From positions 1 to 41,043 of the forward strand of contig JAHFBQ010000003.1 of NCBI GenBank assembly GCA_023249935.1: a DNA stretch of 41,043 nt, in the 5' to 3' direction. This document shows, one piece after another, positions 20,461-29,591 of this stretch (within the stretch, counting starts at the first letter, position 1; each line of letters begins with the position of its first letter). The notes beneath the pieces were generated by a model. That model was not told where the DNA came from and ran no database searches. It was given only the letters and a program-made list of their open reading frames with translations. The DNA comes from a bacterium. GTDB lineage: Bacteria; Babelota; Babeliae; Babelales; RVW-14. The translations under genes were made by a program, and so were the position numbers.

Positions 20461-20955
20461 ATGAAGAAAATCTTACCAGTTCTCATTATTTTTGGACTCA
20501 GTCATATGACTACAATAATGGCAGCCAGTAAATATCAAGATATCGACACGGCGCAAGCACAACCCATGAAGAGTCTGAGCTTTGCAGAACGTTTTCGTCT
20601 TTGGATGGAAGAAAGAGAGCTACAAAAGCGTTTAGAAGCTGAAGAAAAACAACTAAAAATAGCGCAAAAAGAAGAGCAAAAAGAATTCGAAGCCGATCTT
20701 AGGCAACTACAAGTCGAACACAAAAGAGGTTCCGAAACATTAAAAGTTGAACAGACGGCCGAATTTACCGCACTAAAAGCTGAACAGAAAAGACTTCTGG
20801 CATTACAGAAAGATATAGAGCGTCAACAAAGAAAAGTCGCCAAAGAGCTAGAAACGCTGCACGGAAACGCAATGTATAGTAAAAAAATTGCTGATCATCG
20901 CTCCTTACTTAAAGATGCAGCTCCACATGATGATGATGATGAGGTTCTCTACTAA
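20461..20955 (+). CDS. Exported coiled-coil protein
   Basis: Signal peptide then Glu/Lys/Gln-rich heptad-like sequence; 164 aa. Confidence 0.65.
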   Translation: MKKILPVLIIFGLSHMTTIMAASKYQDIDTAQAQPMKSLSFAERFRLWMEERELQKRLEAEEKQLKIAQKEEQKEFEADLRQLQVEHKRGSETLKVEQTAEFTALKAEQKRLLALQKDIERQQRKVAKELETLHGNAMYSKKIADHRSLLKDAAPHDDDDEVLY

Positions 20956-21011
20956 GTTTTGATGCGTGTTCGATTGATGATTAGTAATAGTTTTTAATTT
21001 TTGGAGGTTTT

Positions 21012-21532
21012 ATGAAGAATAATAATTTACTCAAGCTTTTAACGCTCGGAGCGTTGTTTGTTGTCTCATCGCTTGAGGCTGGTACTAAAAAGGTAAAAAA
21101 AGAGAGCGTGAGGATGATAATGTAGAGCAGCCTCGGCGCAGATTTGAAGATGATAGTGTGCAGCAGCTGCAGCACGAATTTATGCCGGGCGCTCAAAATT
21201 CTTATGTTACAGAAACCCAACAGCAACAAGCCCTAGCCCCTACTGTAGTTGATCGAGAGATCGTAATTGATCAAAAGCTCATAAAAAAACAAGATGAGAT
21301 CTTGAGATTATTGCGAGAATGCGAGTCAACACTCCCAGGGGAGCGAGAAGACAACATGGGTCTAATAGTCACAATACGCCGTTTGGAAAAACAAAGCAAA
21401 GAGTTTACGTCTATAGCTGACGGTGAAAAATTACGTCAAGAAGCGCTGGGTCTATTAGAAATAATCAAAGCAATGGCTGACCAATCACAAACTTACAGTG
21501 AAGAGGCTTGGAGCCTATCCGAAGAAGAGTAA
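21012..21532 (+). pseudogene. Exported Gln/Glu-rich protein interrupted by a -1 frameshift at an A7 tract (21095-21101)
   Basis: Frame of ATG 21012 gives signal peptide MKNNNLLKLLTLGALFVVSSLEAGTKKVKK then stops at 21123. The other frame reads openly from the A-run (KREREDDNVEQPRRRFEDDSVQQLQHEFMPGAQ...) to 21532. One extra A joins the two frames. Confidence 0.7.
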
Positions 21533-21650
21533 AATTCTTTTAGAAAATAGAGTTGACGCCGCTAATTGCAGTTGGGCAAAGAATACTTTTTGCGTCTTTG
21601 TCCAACCTATTTTTCAAACTGCGAAAATTATTAAGCCGGCAAGGAGAGCA

Positions 21651-22556
21651 ATGAAGATCTTTAGAAACATTTTATTCATCGGCATCACAGCCAGTGTAAG
21701 TGCTAGTAATTCACGCAATCCAACCATTACACATCGAGAACGAAAACGTCATTGGCTCAGCGGACCTCTATCAGCCCTCTTGAACAGGGGCGAGGCTGTC
21801 TTAAACAAATATGAAGATTTAAAAAATCCATTCAACATAGAAACACGCAGGCTCTTGCTCTATTTGCGAGGAGAATTAATGTGTTTTTATAATACAGCAC
21901 AGTATTATCCAGAATTTAACCCGATAACCATAGGCGGCATCGTAACTGATTATTATAAAAATTTAGTAGAAGATCTCCAGCAACAACTCGATCGCGCACG
22001 AACACAACAAGAAGTTAATGTGATCGCTCAAGAGATTGAATTACTAAAGAATAGATTCTTTGATCTAGTAAAAGACAAAATGCACCGACTAATTCTCCTC
22101 ATTGATGAGAACGACAAGCTTTTCCCCAATAAGGAATTTATCAAACAGCTTGTCAGTTTAAAATTTCTTGTGACTCAAGCAATTGCGAACATACACGAAC
22201 ACAAAAGATACTTTGCCAATATGGACTGGCGCATACTTGATGATTTTAAAACGCTTGAATATGATATAAATTATTATGTCTTAAACACCATTAACGAGCA
22301 CAGAAAAGAGCTGCAAATAAAACTCAAGCCCCCTTTAACCGAATATCAGCGCAGCCTTGTTTTAGCCGCTAATGAGCTCACCACCCAGTATAAAAAAATA
22401 AGAAAAAGTATTACCAAAAGCTCATTATCACCTCTGATCGCACTTGAACAAAGTTTTAAAGCACTCTTGCAACACCTCAATGAAGAAGCTACACAACAGG
22501 CCGCTGAGACCTCATCTCGAGAACAAGGAGCTTCAGATTCCGACGCTTCCAACTAA
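21651..22556 (+). CDS. Exported protein of unknown function, largely helical
   Basis: ATG 21651 after GGAGAG; signal peptide MKIFRNILFIGITASVSASN; helical body, Glu/Ser-rich C-terminus. Confidence 0.65.
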   Translation: MKIFRNILFIGITASVSASNSRNPTITHRERKRHWLSGPLSALLNRGEAVLNKYEDLKNPFNIETRRLLLYLRGELMCFYNTAQYYPEFNPITIGGIVTDYYKNLVEDLQQQLDRARTQQEVNVIAQEIELLKNRFFDLVKDKMHRLILLIDENDKLFPNKEFIKQLVSLKFLVTQAIANIHEHKRYFANMDWRILDDFKTLEYDINYYVLNTINEHRKELQIKLKPPLTEYQRSLVLAANELTTQYKKIRKSITKSSLSPLIALEQSFKALLQHLNEEATQQAAETSSREQGASDSDASN

Positions 22557-22660
22557 AAAGCTGTTGATTTTTCTATGGCTTGGATGACATCTAAAGAGTA
22601 ATCTATTACGCTTATCTGTGTTAAAAATCAGTTGCACCCTTTAACGCAAAGGAGAGCACG

Positions 22661-25222
22661 GTGAAAACAGATAATTTTACACACGGCTTTACAGAAATTT
22701 TACAAAAGGCGGTGGAAACCGCCCAGCAAGCAAAGCATGCTTCTATTTCCATAGTACACATCCTAAAAGAATTAGTACTTCACCAACTTTTTATCAGCGC
22801 ATTGGCCAAAACCTCAATTAAGCTTACTCAGATTCAACAGGTCATTGATACGCAGCTCAAGCAGCTCCCTGTAACAAGCGACATAACACAACAAACAGCC
22901 GATCGCTCACTGCAAGAGTTCTTACAGCTGTGCAAAGAAGAGAGCAAAAAATTGGGTGATGAGTTTGTAAGCGTAGATATTGCAATTCTCGCACTTACAA
23001 AAATGCAACAACTCCCAGCTCCTATCAATCAACTCTTTTTAAGCGGTAATTTTAACTATAAAACTATTCTGGCCTGGCTTACCGACCTACGTAAGGGAGA
23101 AACCGTGAAATCTCAAGATGCAGAAAATACCTATCAAGTTCTAGAAAAATATTGCCAAGATCTAACCAAGCTGGCTCAAGAGGGCAAACTCGACCCAGTT
23201 ATCGGCCGCAACGACGAAATTAGACGTGTTGTTCAAATACTTTCTCGAAGAACAAAAAATAATCCTGTTCTTATCGGCGACCCTGGCGTAGGTAAAACCG
23301 CTATCGTTGAGGGAATCGCTCAACGAATTATCGACAACGATGTCCCAGAAGGACTCCGCGGACATCGCATTCTCACGCTAGACATGGGTTCTCTTGTCGC
23401 CGGCACTAAATATCGCGGAGAATTTGAGGAACGACTTAAAGCTATTCTTGCTGCAGTAGAAAAAGAAGAAGGTGGCATCATCCTGTTTATTGATGAGCTG
23501 CACCTCCTTGTTGGCGCAGGGTCAAGCGGCGGCGGCATGGATGCCTCAAACCTACTAAAACCAGCTCTCGCCCGCGGCTTGCTGCACTGCATAGGCGCCA
23601 CAACGATTGTCGAATACAAAAAATATATCGAAAAAGACGCCGCTCTTGAGCGACGCTTCCAGAAAGTGTTAGTCGAAGAGCCATCCGTTGAAGACACCAT
23701 CTCAATTCTGCGCGGCCTGAAAGAGCGTTACGAACTTCATCACGGCATTCGCATCAAAGACCAAGCTTTGGTCAAGGCTGCTCAGCTTTCAGCCCGTATG
23801 ATCCCAGACCGTTTTTTACCAGATAAAGCCATCGATTTAATAGATGAAGCTGCAGCTATGATTAAAATGAACGCCGATTCAAAACCGGAGACAATGGATA
23901 AGCTTGATCGTAAAATCCGTCAGCTTGAGATCGAAAAAGTTGCCCTTAGCAAAGAACCAGACGAACAATCAAAAAAGCGCCTTTCCGAGTTAGAAAAAGA
24001 ATTGAGCACTCTCAAAGAAGAAAATCGTTCCCTCCTTGATCGTTGGAACGCTGAAAAAAAACCGCTGGAGGCTATTCAAAAACTCAAAGAATCCATCGAT
24101 ACAGCCAAAGTTGAATTTGCACAGGCTGAACGTCAAGGTGATTTGAGCAAAGCGTCTATGATCAAATATGGCAAGATAGTCGATCTTGAGAAAAAATTAG
24201 CAGCAGCTCAACAGACACTGGAAAAAACCGCCAGCAAACTCATTAAAGAAGAAGTTGATGAAAACGATATTGCAGCCGTTTTAGCTCGCTGGATTAAAGT
24301 ACCGGTCGAAAAATTAACGCAGGACGAAAGCTCTAAGCTCATCAACATGGAACAGGAGCTCCATCAACGCGTTATCGGCCAGAACGAGGCAATCACCAAA
24401 GTGGCCAATACCATCCGTGTGCATAGAGCAGGCATTGGTGACCAAAATAGACCAATAGGTTCGTTTCTCTTTCTTGGACCAACCGGCGTAGGTAAAACTG
24501 AAGTAGCTAAAACATTAGCCGACTTTTTATTCAATGATCCACACAAGATGATTCGCATCGACATGTCAGAATACATGGAAAAACATGCAGTTTCCCGACT
24601 CATCGGCGCTCCTCCAGGGTACGTTGGCTATGAAGAAGGCGGTCAACTCACGGAACAGGTACGCAAAAACCCTTACAGTGTATTGCTCTTCGATGAAGTT
24701 GAAAAAGCGCATAGCGACGTTTTTAATATCTTCTTACAAATTCTTGATGAGGGCCATCTAACCGATAGCCAAGGCCGTACGGTATCATTTAAAAACTGCA
24801 TTATTATCATGACTTCAAATATTGGCTCGCACCTCATTCTTGAAGCCAAAGAAATTAATGAGAAAATAAAAAAAGAGATTGAAAAGCTCTTACTAGGAAA
24901 CTTTAGACCGGAATTCCTAAATAGAATCGATGAAATTGTCTATTTCAAGTCACTCCAGAAAAACGATTTATGTTCAATAGCCAGCATCCAACTCACCCAA
25001 CTTCAAAAGAGACTCAATGAACAAAATATCTCGTTGTCTTGGGCTGATGAAGCATTGAGCTTACTTGGTGATATCGGATTTGAACCTGAATTTGGCGCAA
25101 GACCAATGAAACGAGCTATTCAGGCCCAGGTGATTAACCCACTGGCAACGGAAGTATTAAAACATCCTGAGAAAAAAACATTTACGCTAGAGACCAAGGC
25201 AGGAAAGTTGATAGTTGCCTGA
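22661..25222 (+). CDS. clpB: ATP-dependent disaggregase ClpB
   Basis: Two AAA+ modules ([39 protein letters not shown]), middle coiled coil, [18 protein letters not shown]-terminal [12 protein letters not shown]. Confidence 0.97.
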   Translation: MKTDNFTHGFTEILQKAVETAQQAKHASISIVHILKELVLHQLFISALAKTSIKLTQIQQVIDTQLKQLPVTSDITQQTADRSLQEFLQLCKEESKKLGDEFVSVDIAILALTKMQQLPAPINQLFLSGNFNYKTILAWLTDLRKGETVKSQDAENTYQVLEKYCQDLTKLAQEGKLDPVIGRNDEIRRVVQILSRRTKNNPVLIGDPGVGKTAIVEGIAQRIIDNDVPEGLRGHRILTLDMGSLVAGTKYRGEFEERLKAILAAVEKEEGGIILFIDELHLLVGAGSSGGGMDASNLLKPALARGLLHCIGATTIVEYKKYIEKDAALERRFQKVLVEEPSVEDTISILRGLKERYELHHGIRIKDQALVKAAQLSARMIPDRFLPDKAIDLIDEAAAMIKMNADSKPETMDKLDRKIRQLEIEKVALSKEPDEQSKKRLSELEKELSTLKEENRSLLDRWNAEKKPLEAIQKLKESIDTAKVEFAQAERQGDLSKASMIKYGKIVDLEKKLAAAQQTLEKTASKLIKEEVDENDIAAVLARWIKVPVEKLTQDESSKLINMEQELHQRVIGQNEAITKVANTIRVHRAGIGDQNRPIGSFLFLGPTGVGKTEVAKTLADFLFNDPHKMIRIDMSEYMEKHAVSRLIGAPPGYVGYEEGGQLTEQVRKNPYSVLLFDEVEKAHSDVFNIFLQILDEGHLTDSQGRTVSFKNCIIIMTSNIGSHLILEAKEINEKIKKEIEKLLLGNFRPEFLNRIDEIVYFKSLQKNDLCSIASIQLTQLQKRLNEQNISLSWADEALSLLGDIGFEPEFGARPMKRAIQAQVINPLATEVLKHPEKKTFTLETKAGKLIVA

Positions 25223-25254
25223 TTGATAGCAACAACATCTTCTCCTTTAAACGA

Positions 25255-25288
25255 AAGATCCCCTGCTGATGCATCAGCAGGGGATCTT
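25255..25288. terminator. Bidirectional terminator between clpB and the histone-like gene
   Basis: Perfect 34-nt palindrome AAGATCCCCTGCTGATGCATCAGCAGGGGATCTT between convergent genes. Confidence 0.8.
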
Positions 25289-25314
25289 CTTAGTTCTATG
25301 TAAAAAACCAGCGC

Positions 25315-25593
25315 TTAGCTTGCTTTAGATTTTTCTACGCGAGGTTTCATAGGAACTTTTTTAGCAGCTTTTTTGCCTGCGCGTTTTGCAGTTTTTTTGG
25401 CTGCTTTTTTTCTTTTTGGAGCAGCTCTTTTAGCTGCTTTTTTAGCGCCTTTTTTAACTGCACGCTTTACAGCTTTTTTAGCCACTTTTCTTTTTGGAGC
25501 AGCTCTTTTAACCGCTCTTTTAGCTGCCTTTTTAGGGGCTGCACGTTTTACGGCTTTTTTAACCGCTCTTTTTGCTGATTTTCTTACTGCCAT
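25315..25593 (-). CDS. Histone H1-like (Hc2/AlgP-like) Lys/Ala/Arg-rich DNA-binding protein
   Basis: 92 aa almost entirely K/A/R/P; repeats of AVKRAAPKxKxAKKAVKR. Confidence 0.75.
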   Translation of the reverse strand: MAVRKSAKRAVKKAVKRAAPKKAAKRAVKRAAPKRKVAKKAVKRAVKKGAKKAAKRAAPKRKKAAKKTAKRAGKKAAKKVPMKPRVEKSKAS

Positions 25594-26010
25594 GGGATAC
25601 TCTCCTTTTTTAGTACTGGTGAAACACCTACTCCTTTTTACTTCACGCCCTTTTCAGAGCTAATTTTAGTATAGGCACTTTTTACCCCAGTTTGTCAAAT
25701 AAAATAAATCCATTGACCCATTTTCTTAAAAATAGTCATAAAAAATGCGCTTGCCCTTTGCTGAAAAAGCTCTATAAACTCGATTAAATCCTTTCTTTAA
25801 GTATTTTTTTAATTTGGGATATTTTTTTAAAAACCAACTAAAATTTCACAGAAAAAAAATGCGCTGGTCCCAATAAAAATTTTTAATCTCGCATTAGCCC
25901 TTATCAAACAGCCCATCCACGTAGTCCAAAACAGACCAGCATTTTCAATCTACAAGCATTGCAGTACACTACCAGTTCCTAATCAGCCATTTTTTAGAGG
26001 GTGAATCATC

Positions 26011-27984
26011 GTGTTTGTATACGTCAAGCTTTTATCTGGTTTCCAAAAAACCCTCATCTACAAGGTCCCCCAGCACATGCTTGGGCTCAATCTAATCAAC
26101 AAATGCATACTCGTTCCTTTGCGTCAAAAAAAGGTAGCAGCGCTTGTAACTGAGCACGTGTCGACACCAAAAACAGGAACAACGTTTGAAATCAAAGAAA
26201 TAATAGGGCTAAAACCATTTCCAAACGACGGCCAGTTCCACACATTTGTAGAAAAAGCCTCCTCTCTTTATTTCACAAATCCTCTATTTTTTTATCAAAA
26301 ATTACGTCATTTTTTAAAAAAACGAAAACAGGATCCACTACCACCTTCAACACTCAAAGATACCCCCAAAAGGAATTGTCTGCTCTCCGACGAGCAATCC
26401 ATAGCAGCACAGCATATAAAGCAAAGCCTTTCTTATAATAAATTTGCCCCGACAGTACTTCACGGAGTCACAGGATCAGGAAAAACAGAGGTATATAAAG
26501 AGGCAATAATAGCCGCCGTAGAGCGAGAAAAATCAGTGCTTTTCCTGCTCCCAGAAGTCTCTCTAGCGCTGCAATTTACGCAACGACTTAGAACTGAATT
26601 ACCAAGTGTTGTCATTTACAGCTTTCATTCAGCAACTCCTCCGCAAGAAAAAAAACTAGTATGGCATGCCTTATTAAAATCCAAACCAATACTCATTATA
26701 GGCGTTCATCTCCCCGTGCTCCTGCCTATCGCCAACCTTGGGTTGATTATTATCGATGAAGAGCATGAAGCCGGTTTCGAAGAAAAAAAACACCCAAAAT
26801 TCAACAGCAAATATTTAGCACTCCTTAGAGCAAGTGTATATAAAATTCCCATTGTTTTAGGCTCAGCCACCCCTGCTATTCAAACACTTTATAATGTAAA
26901 AACTAAGAGGTGGCCACTATTCAATCTTACCAAACGATTCGCCGGAGAGTTTCCAGTAATCACGACTATCGTACTTCCCGCTCAGCCCAAACGCCGTTCA
27001 TCTTTCTGGATCAGTAAAGATTTAGAACTCGCTATCGATGCCTGCCTAAAGGAGGGCAAGCAGGCTATCATCTTCCTAAACCGACGCGGCTATAGCTTTT
27101 TTGTACAATGCAAATTATGCGGATTCGTCATTGAATGCCAAGCCTGTTCGGTAAGCCTCACCGCACACCAGGAAAACGGCAAAATGACCCTCCGTTGCCA
27201 TTATTGCAACCATACACGGCTCATGCCATCATTCTGTGATGGATGTAAAACAAGTAGCGACCAATTTCTTACCAAGGGCATCGGCACCCAACAGCTCGTT
27301 GAAATCTTACAAAGACTTTTCCCTACCGCCCGCATCGCTCGTGCTGATCTTGATATCACAAGTAAAAAAAATCTCTGGGTAGCTACTGCGACCGCTTTTG
27401 AACGAGGAGAAATAGACATCCTCGTTGGCACTAAAAGCGTTACCAAAGGTTACCATTTCCCCGGCGTTACCCTTGTTGGGGTCATTTGGGGCGACTTGAA
27501 TGCGCATATTCCCGTTTTTAATGCAGCAGAAAACTGCCTGCAACAGCTCATTCAGGTTGCCGGACGAGCAGGCCGCGAACATAGTGAAAGTAGAGTTATT
27601 GTACAACTCATGACTGACCATGACATGTTCAAATTCATTAATGAAATTGACTACCTTACCTTTGCCAATCAAGAATTGGCAGAGCGCGAAGCAACCTGGT
27701 ACCCACCTTTTTGCCGCCTCGCTCAGATTGAGCTTAAGCACAAGAACCCTAGTTTCGTTGAGAGAGAGGCTAAGATAGTTGCTGCCTGGCTTACCAAGGA
27801 AGTGGAAAATTTTATTGATCCTGTCAGTATTTTAGGACCAGCAACACCTGCAATTCATAAAATCCAGGATATAGAAGTCCGCCATATTTTTATTAAAGCA
27901 CAACATTTTTCTACCATTGAACAACTCGCTAACCCTCTTCAAAAACTTTCTTTAAAAAGCAGCCTCTTTATTACTATTGTATAA
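26011..27984 (+). CDS. priA: Primosomal protein N' (replication restart helicase PriA)
   Basis: HGVTGSGKTEVYKEAI, IIDEEHEAGFEEKKHPKF, Zn-binding CKLCGFVIECQACSVSLTAHQ..LRCHYCNH...CDGCK, GTQQLVEILQRLFP, QVAGRAGRE. Confidence 0.95.
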   Translation: MFVYVKLLSGFQKTLIYKVPQHMLGLNLINKCILVPLRQKKVAALVTEHVSTPKTGTTFEIKEIIGLKPFPNDGQFHTFVEKASSLYFTNPLFFYQKLRHFLKKRKQDPLPPSTLKDTPKRNCLLSDEQSIAAQHIKQSLSYNKFAPTVLHGVTGSGKTEVYKEAIIAAVEREKSVLFLLPEVSLALQFTQRLRTELPSVVIYSFHSATPPQEKKLVWHALLKSKPILIIGVHLPVLLPIANLGLIIIDEEHEAGFEEKKHPKFNSKYLALLRASVYKIPIVLGSATPAIQTLYNVKTKRWPLFNLTKRFAGEFPVITTIVLPAQPKRRSSFWISKDLELAIDACLKEGKQAIIFLNRRGYSFFVQCKLCGFVIECQACSVSLTAHQENGKMTLRCHYCNHTRLMPSFCDGCKTSSDQFLTKGIGTQQLVEILQRLFPTARIARADLDITSKKNLWVATATAFERGEIDILVGTKSVTKGYHFPGVTLVGVIWGDLNAHIPVFNAAENCLQQLIQVAGRAGREHSESRVIVQLMTDHDMFKFINEIDYLTFANQELAEREATWYPPFCRLAQIELKHKNPSFVEREAKIVAAWLTKEVENFIDPVSILGPATPAIHKIQDIEVRHIFIKAQHFSTIEQLANPLQKLSLKSSLFITIV

Positions 27985-28026
27985 AACCGAAGCGGGCTTG
28001 GATTTTCATCCAAGCCCGCTTCGGTT
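27985..28026. terminator. Bidirectional terminator between priA and the T1 gene
   Basis: AACCGAAGCGGGCTTGGAT-TTTC-ATCCAAGCCCGCTTCGGTT, perfect 19-bp stem between convergent genes. Confidence 0.85.
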
Positions 28027-28043
28027 ACATATTCAGAGATGTG

Positions 28044-29510
28044 TTATTTTTCGTCGTGCTCACCATCTTTGTCTTTTTTGTCCTTGCCTGGCGTATCTTT
28101 TTTATCAGGTTTGTCTTTTTTGTTTGACTTGTCTTTTTTATGCTCTTTCCCCTTACCCTTACCAGGCTTATCTTTTTTTTCTTTCTTGTCAGCCTTCTTA
28201 CCAGGCTTATCTTTTTTACCAGGTTTATCTTTTTTATCTGACTTGCTGACTGCGCCTTTTTTATCTTTCTTTTCATCAGACTTGCTGTCTACACCCTTTT
28301 TATCTTTCTTTTTACCTTTTCTTGGCTCGTTCATAATTGTTTTTACTGCTTCATGACGATTCTCTCTATCAAAATCATTCATGAGAATCTCTTTCTTATC
28401 GGTAAGCGCCAGTACAACGCCTTCAGCATTAACAAACAAATCAATAATACCCTTGGCATCCTGTCCTTGAACATTCTTTACTTTTACCCATTTCTTCGAA
28501 TCTTCATCATACCTAAAAATAGTAAAAGCTTCCTTCCCCGTTTCAAGTAATCCCCAAGCTTCTTGAGGGCTTGGTCTTGAAATTTTACTTAACTTGAGGC
28601 CTTCTACTTTCTTCCAGGCACCACCAGTTCCGCCTTCAAGCTCAAAGACTTCTTGCTTGTCATTAACTGCAGACACAATGCCTTTTCCGGCCGAAACATA
28701 TACCCCATCAAAACTATGATCAAACCCCTTTGATTTAAGTTGATATACTGCATCTTTCTTGCCATCATTCGCAACACACCAAACATTATTTTGATCACAG
28801 ACACTTACCATCTTGATAATCAAATTATCATTACCAGCACCCTTATCCATAAGCATTGCCTCTACAGGCTTAGCATCTTTTGCTGGCTCAACCAATTTCC
28901 AAGCGGTATCAACCTTTTTTACCGGCGTTTCTGGATGATTTTCAGGATCAACTTTTGAAACAACAACCTCAACTTTGGCTACAGGAGGAGGTACTACCAA
29001 TGATTCATCAGCGGCTTTTTTTGCATAAGCTTTAAGATAATCATCACCTGCAAGAACCCCACCCTTATTTTTAGCTAAAGTAGGATCAAACATAGTCACA
29101 TCACCCCATCCCCATTCAAATTTTTTATCTACAGACTCAGCTATTCGAAGATGCACTTCTTTATCTAATTTTTTAACTGCAATTGCAACCAGTTTAGCTT
29201 TACCAGGCGCAGGATCGCCAAACAGATCATTAAAGGATTCCTCTGGAACAACAATTTTATCGCCTTTTACCATTTTCGATTGAATAATTTCGGCAACAGA
29301 CTTTCCTTTATAAGTACCGTTTTCAGACGTACTATTCGATGATACGGGATTTCCTTCAATTCCATACCATGCAGCCAAAACCTTCATCTCATCAGCTTGC
29401 AATAAGCTAATAGAAAAAAAAGATAGTAATAATATCCTGCAACAATTTTTGGCATTAAATAATTCCATAATGCCCTCATTTATAAGCCCTACGGCCAAAA
29501 TCATTTTCAT
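28044..29510 (-). CDS. T1: exported protein with N-terminal DPAPGKAK-type domain, tectonin-like repeats and Lys-rich tail
   Basis: Signal peptide (likely start MELFNAKNCCRILLLSFFSISLLQA); WYGIEG...NDLFGDPAPGKAKLVAIAVK; repeats such as NNVWCVANDGKKDAVYQL; tail KKDKKGVDSKSDEKKDKKG...KDGEHDEK; C-half is a close paralog of 34593-35582. Confidence 0.75.
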   Translation of the reverse strand: MKMILAVGLINEGIMELFNAKNCCRILLLSFFSISLLQADEMKVLAAWYGIEGNPVSSNSTSENGTYKGKSVAEIIQSKMVKGDKIVVPEESFNDLFGDPAPGKAKLVAIAVKKLDKEVHLRIAESVDKKFEWGWGDVTMFDPTLAKNKGGVLAGDDYLKAYAKKAADESLVVPPPVAKVEVVVSKVDPENHPETPVKKVDTAWKLVEPAKDAKPVEAMLMDKGAGNDNLIIKMVSVCDQNNVWCVANDGKKDAVYQLKSKGFDHSFDGVYVSAGKGIVSAVNDKQEVFELEGGTGGAWKKVEGLKLSKISRPSPQEAWGLLETGKEAFTIFRYDEDSKKWVKVKNVQGQDAKGIIDLFVNAEGVVLALTDKKEILMNDFDRENRHEAVKTIMNEPRKGKKKDKKGVDSKSDEKKDKKGAVSKSDKKDKPGKKDKPGKKADKKEKKDKPGKGKGKEHKKDKSNKKDKPDKKDTPGKDKKDKDGEHDEK

Positions 29511-29529
29511 ATGTTTCCACCTTCACTAG

Positions 29530-29558
29530 ACACGGGTACGCAATACGCGTACCTGTGT
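29530..29558 (-). terminator. Hairpin in the M1-T1 intergenic region
   Basis: ACACGGGTACGC-AATAC-GCGTACCTGTGT; counterpart of the hairpin at 35604-35632. Confidence 0.6.
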
Positions 29559-29591
29559 GCTTGCTAAAATTACTTAGTCGCTTCTGATACT

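Noticed and set aside
25373-25663. + strand 96-aa hydrophobic ORF (MPARFAVFLAAFFLFGAALL...)
   Set aside because: Antisense of the histone H1-like gene; hydrophobicity is a mirror of K/A codons
28025-28356. + strand Phe/Leu/Ser-rich ORFs and overlapping - strand 83-aa Lys-rich ORF
   Set aside because: Alternative frames of the low-complexity T1 tail
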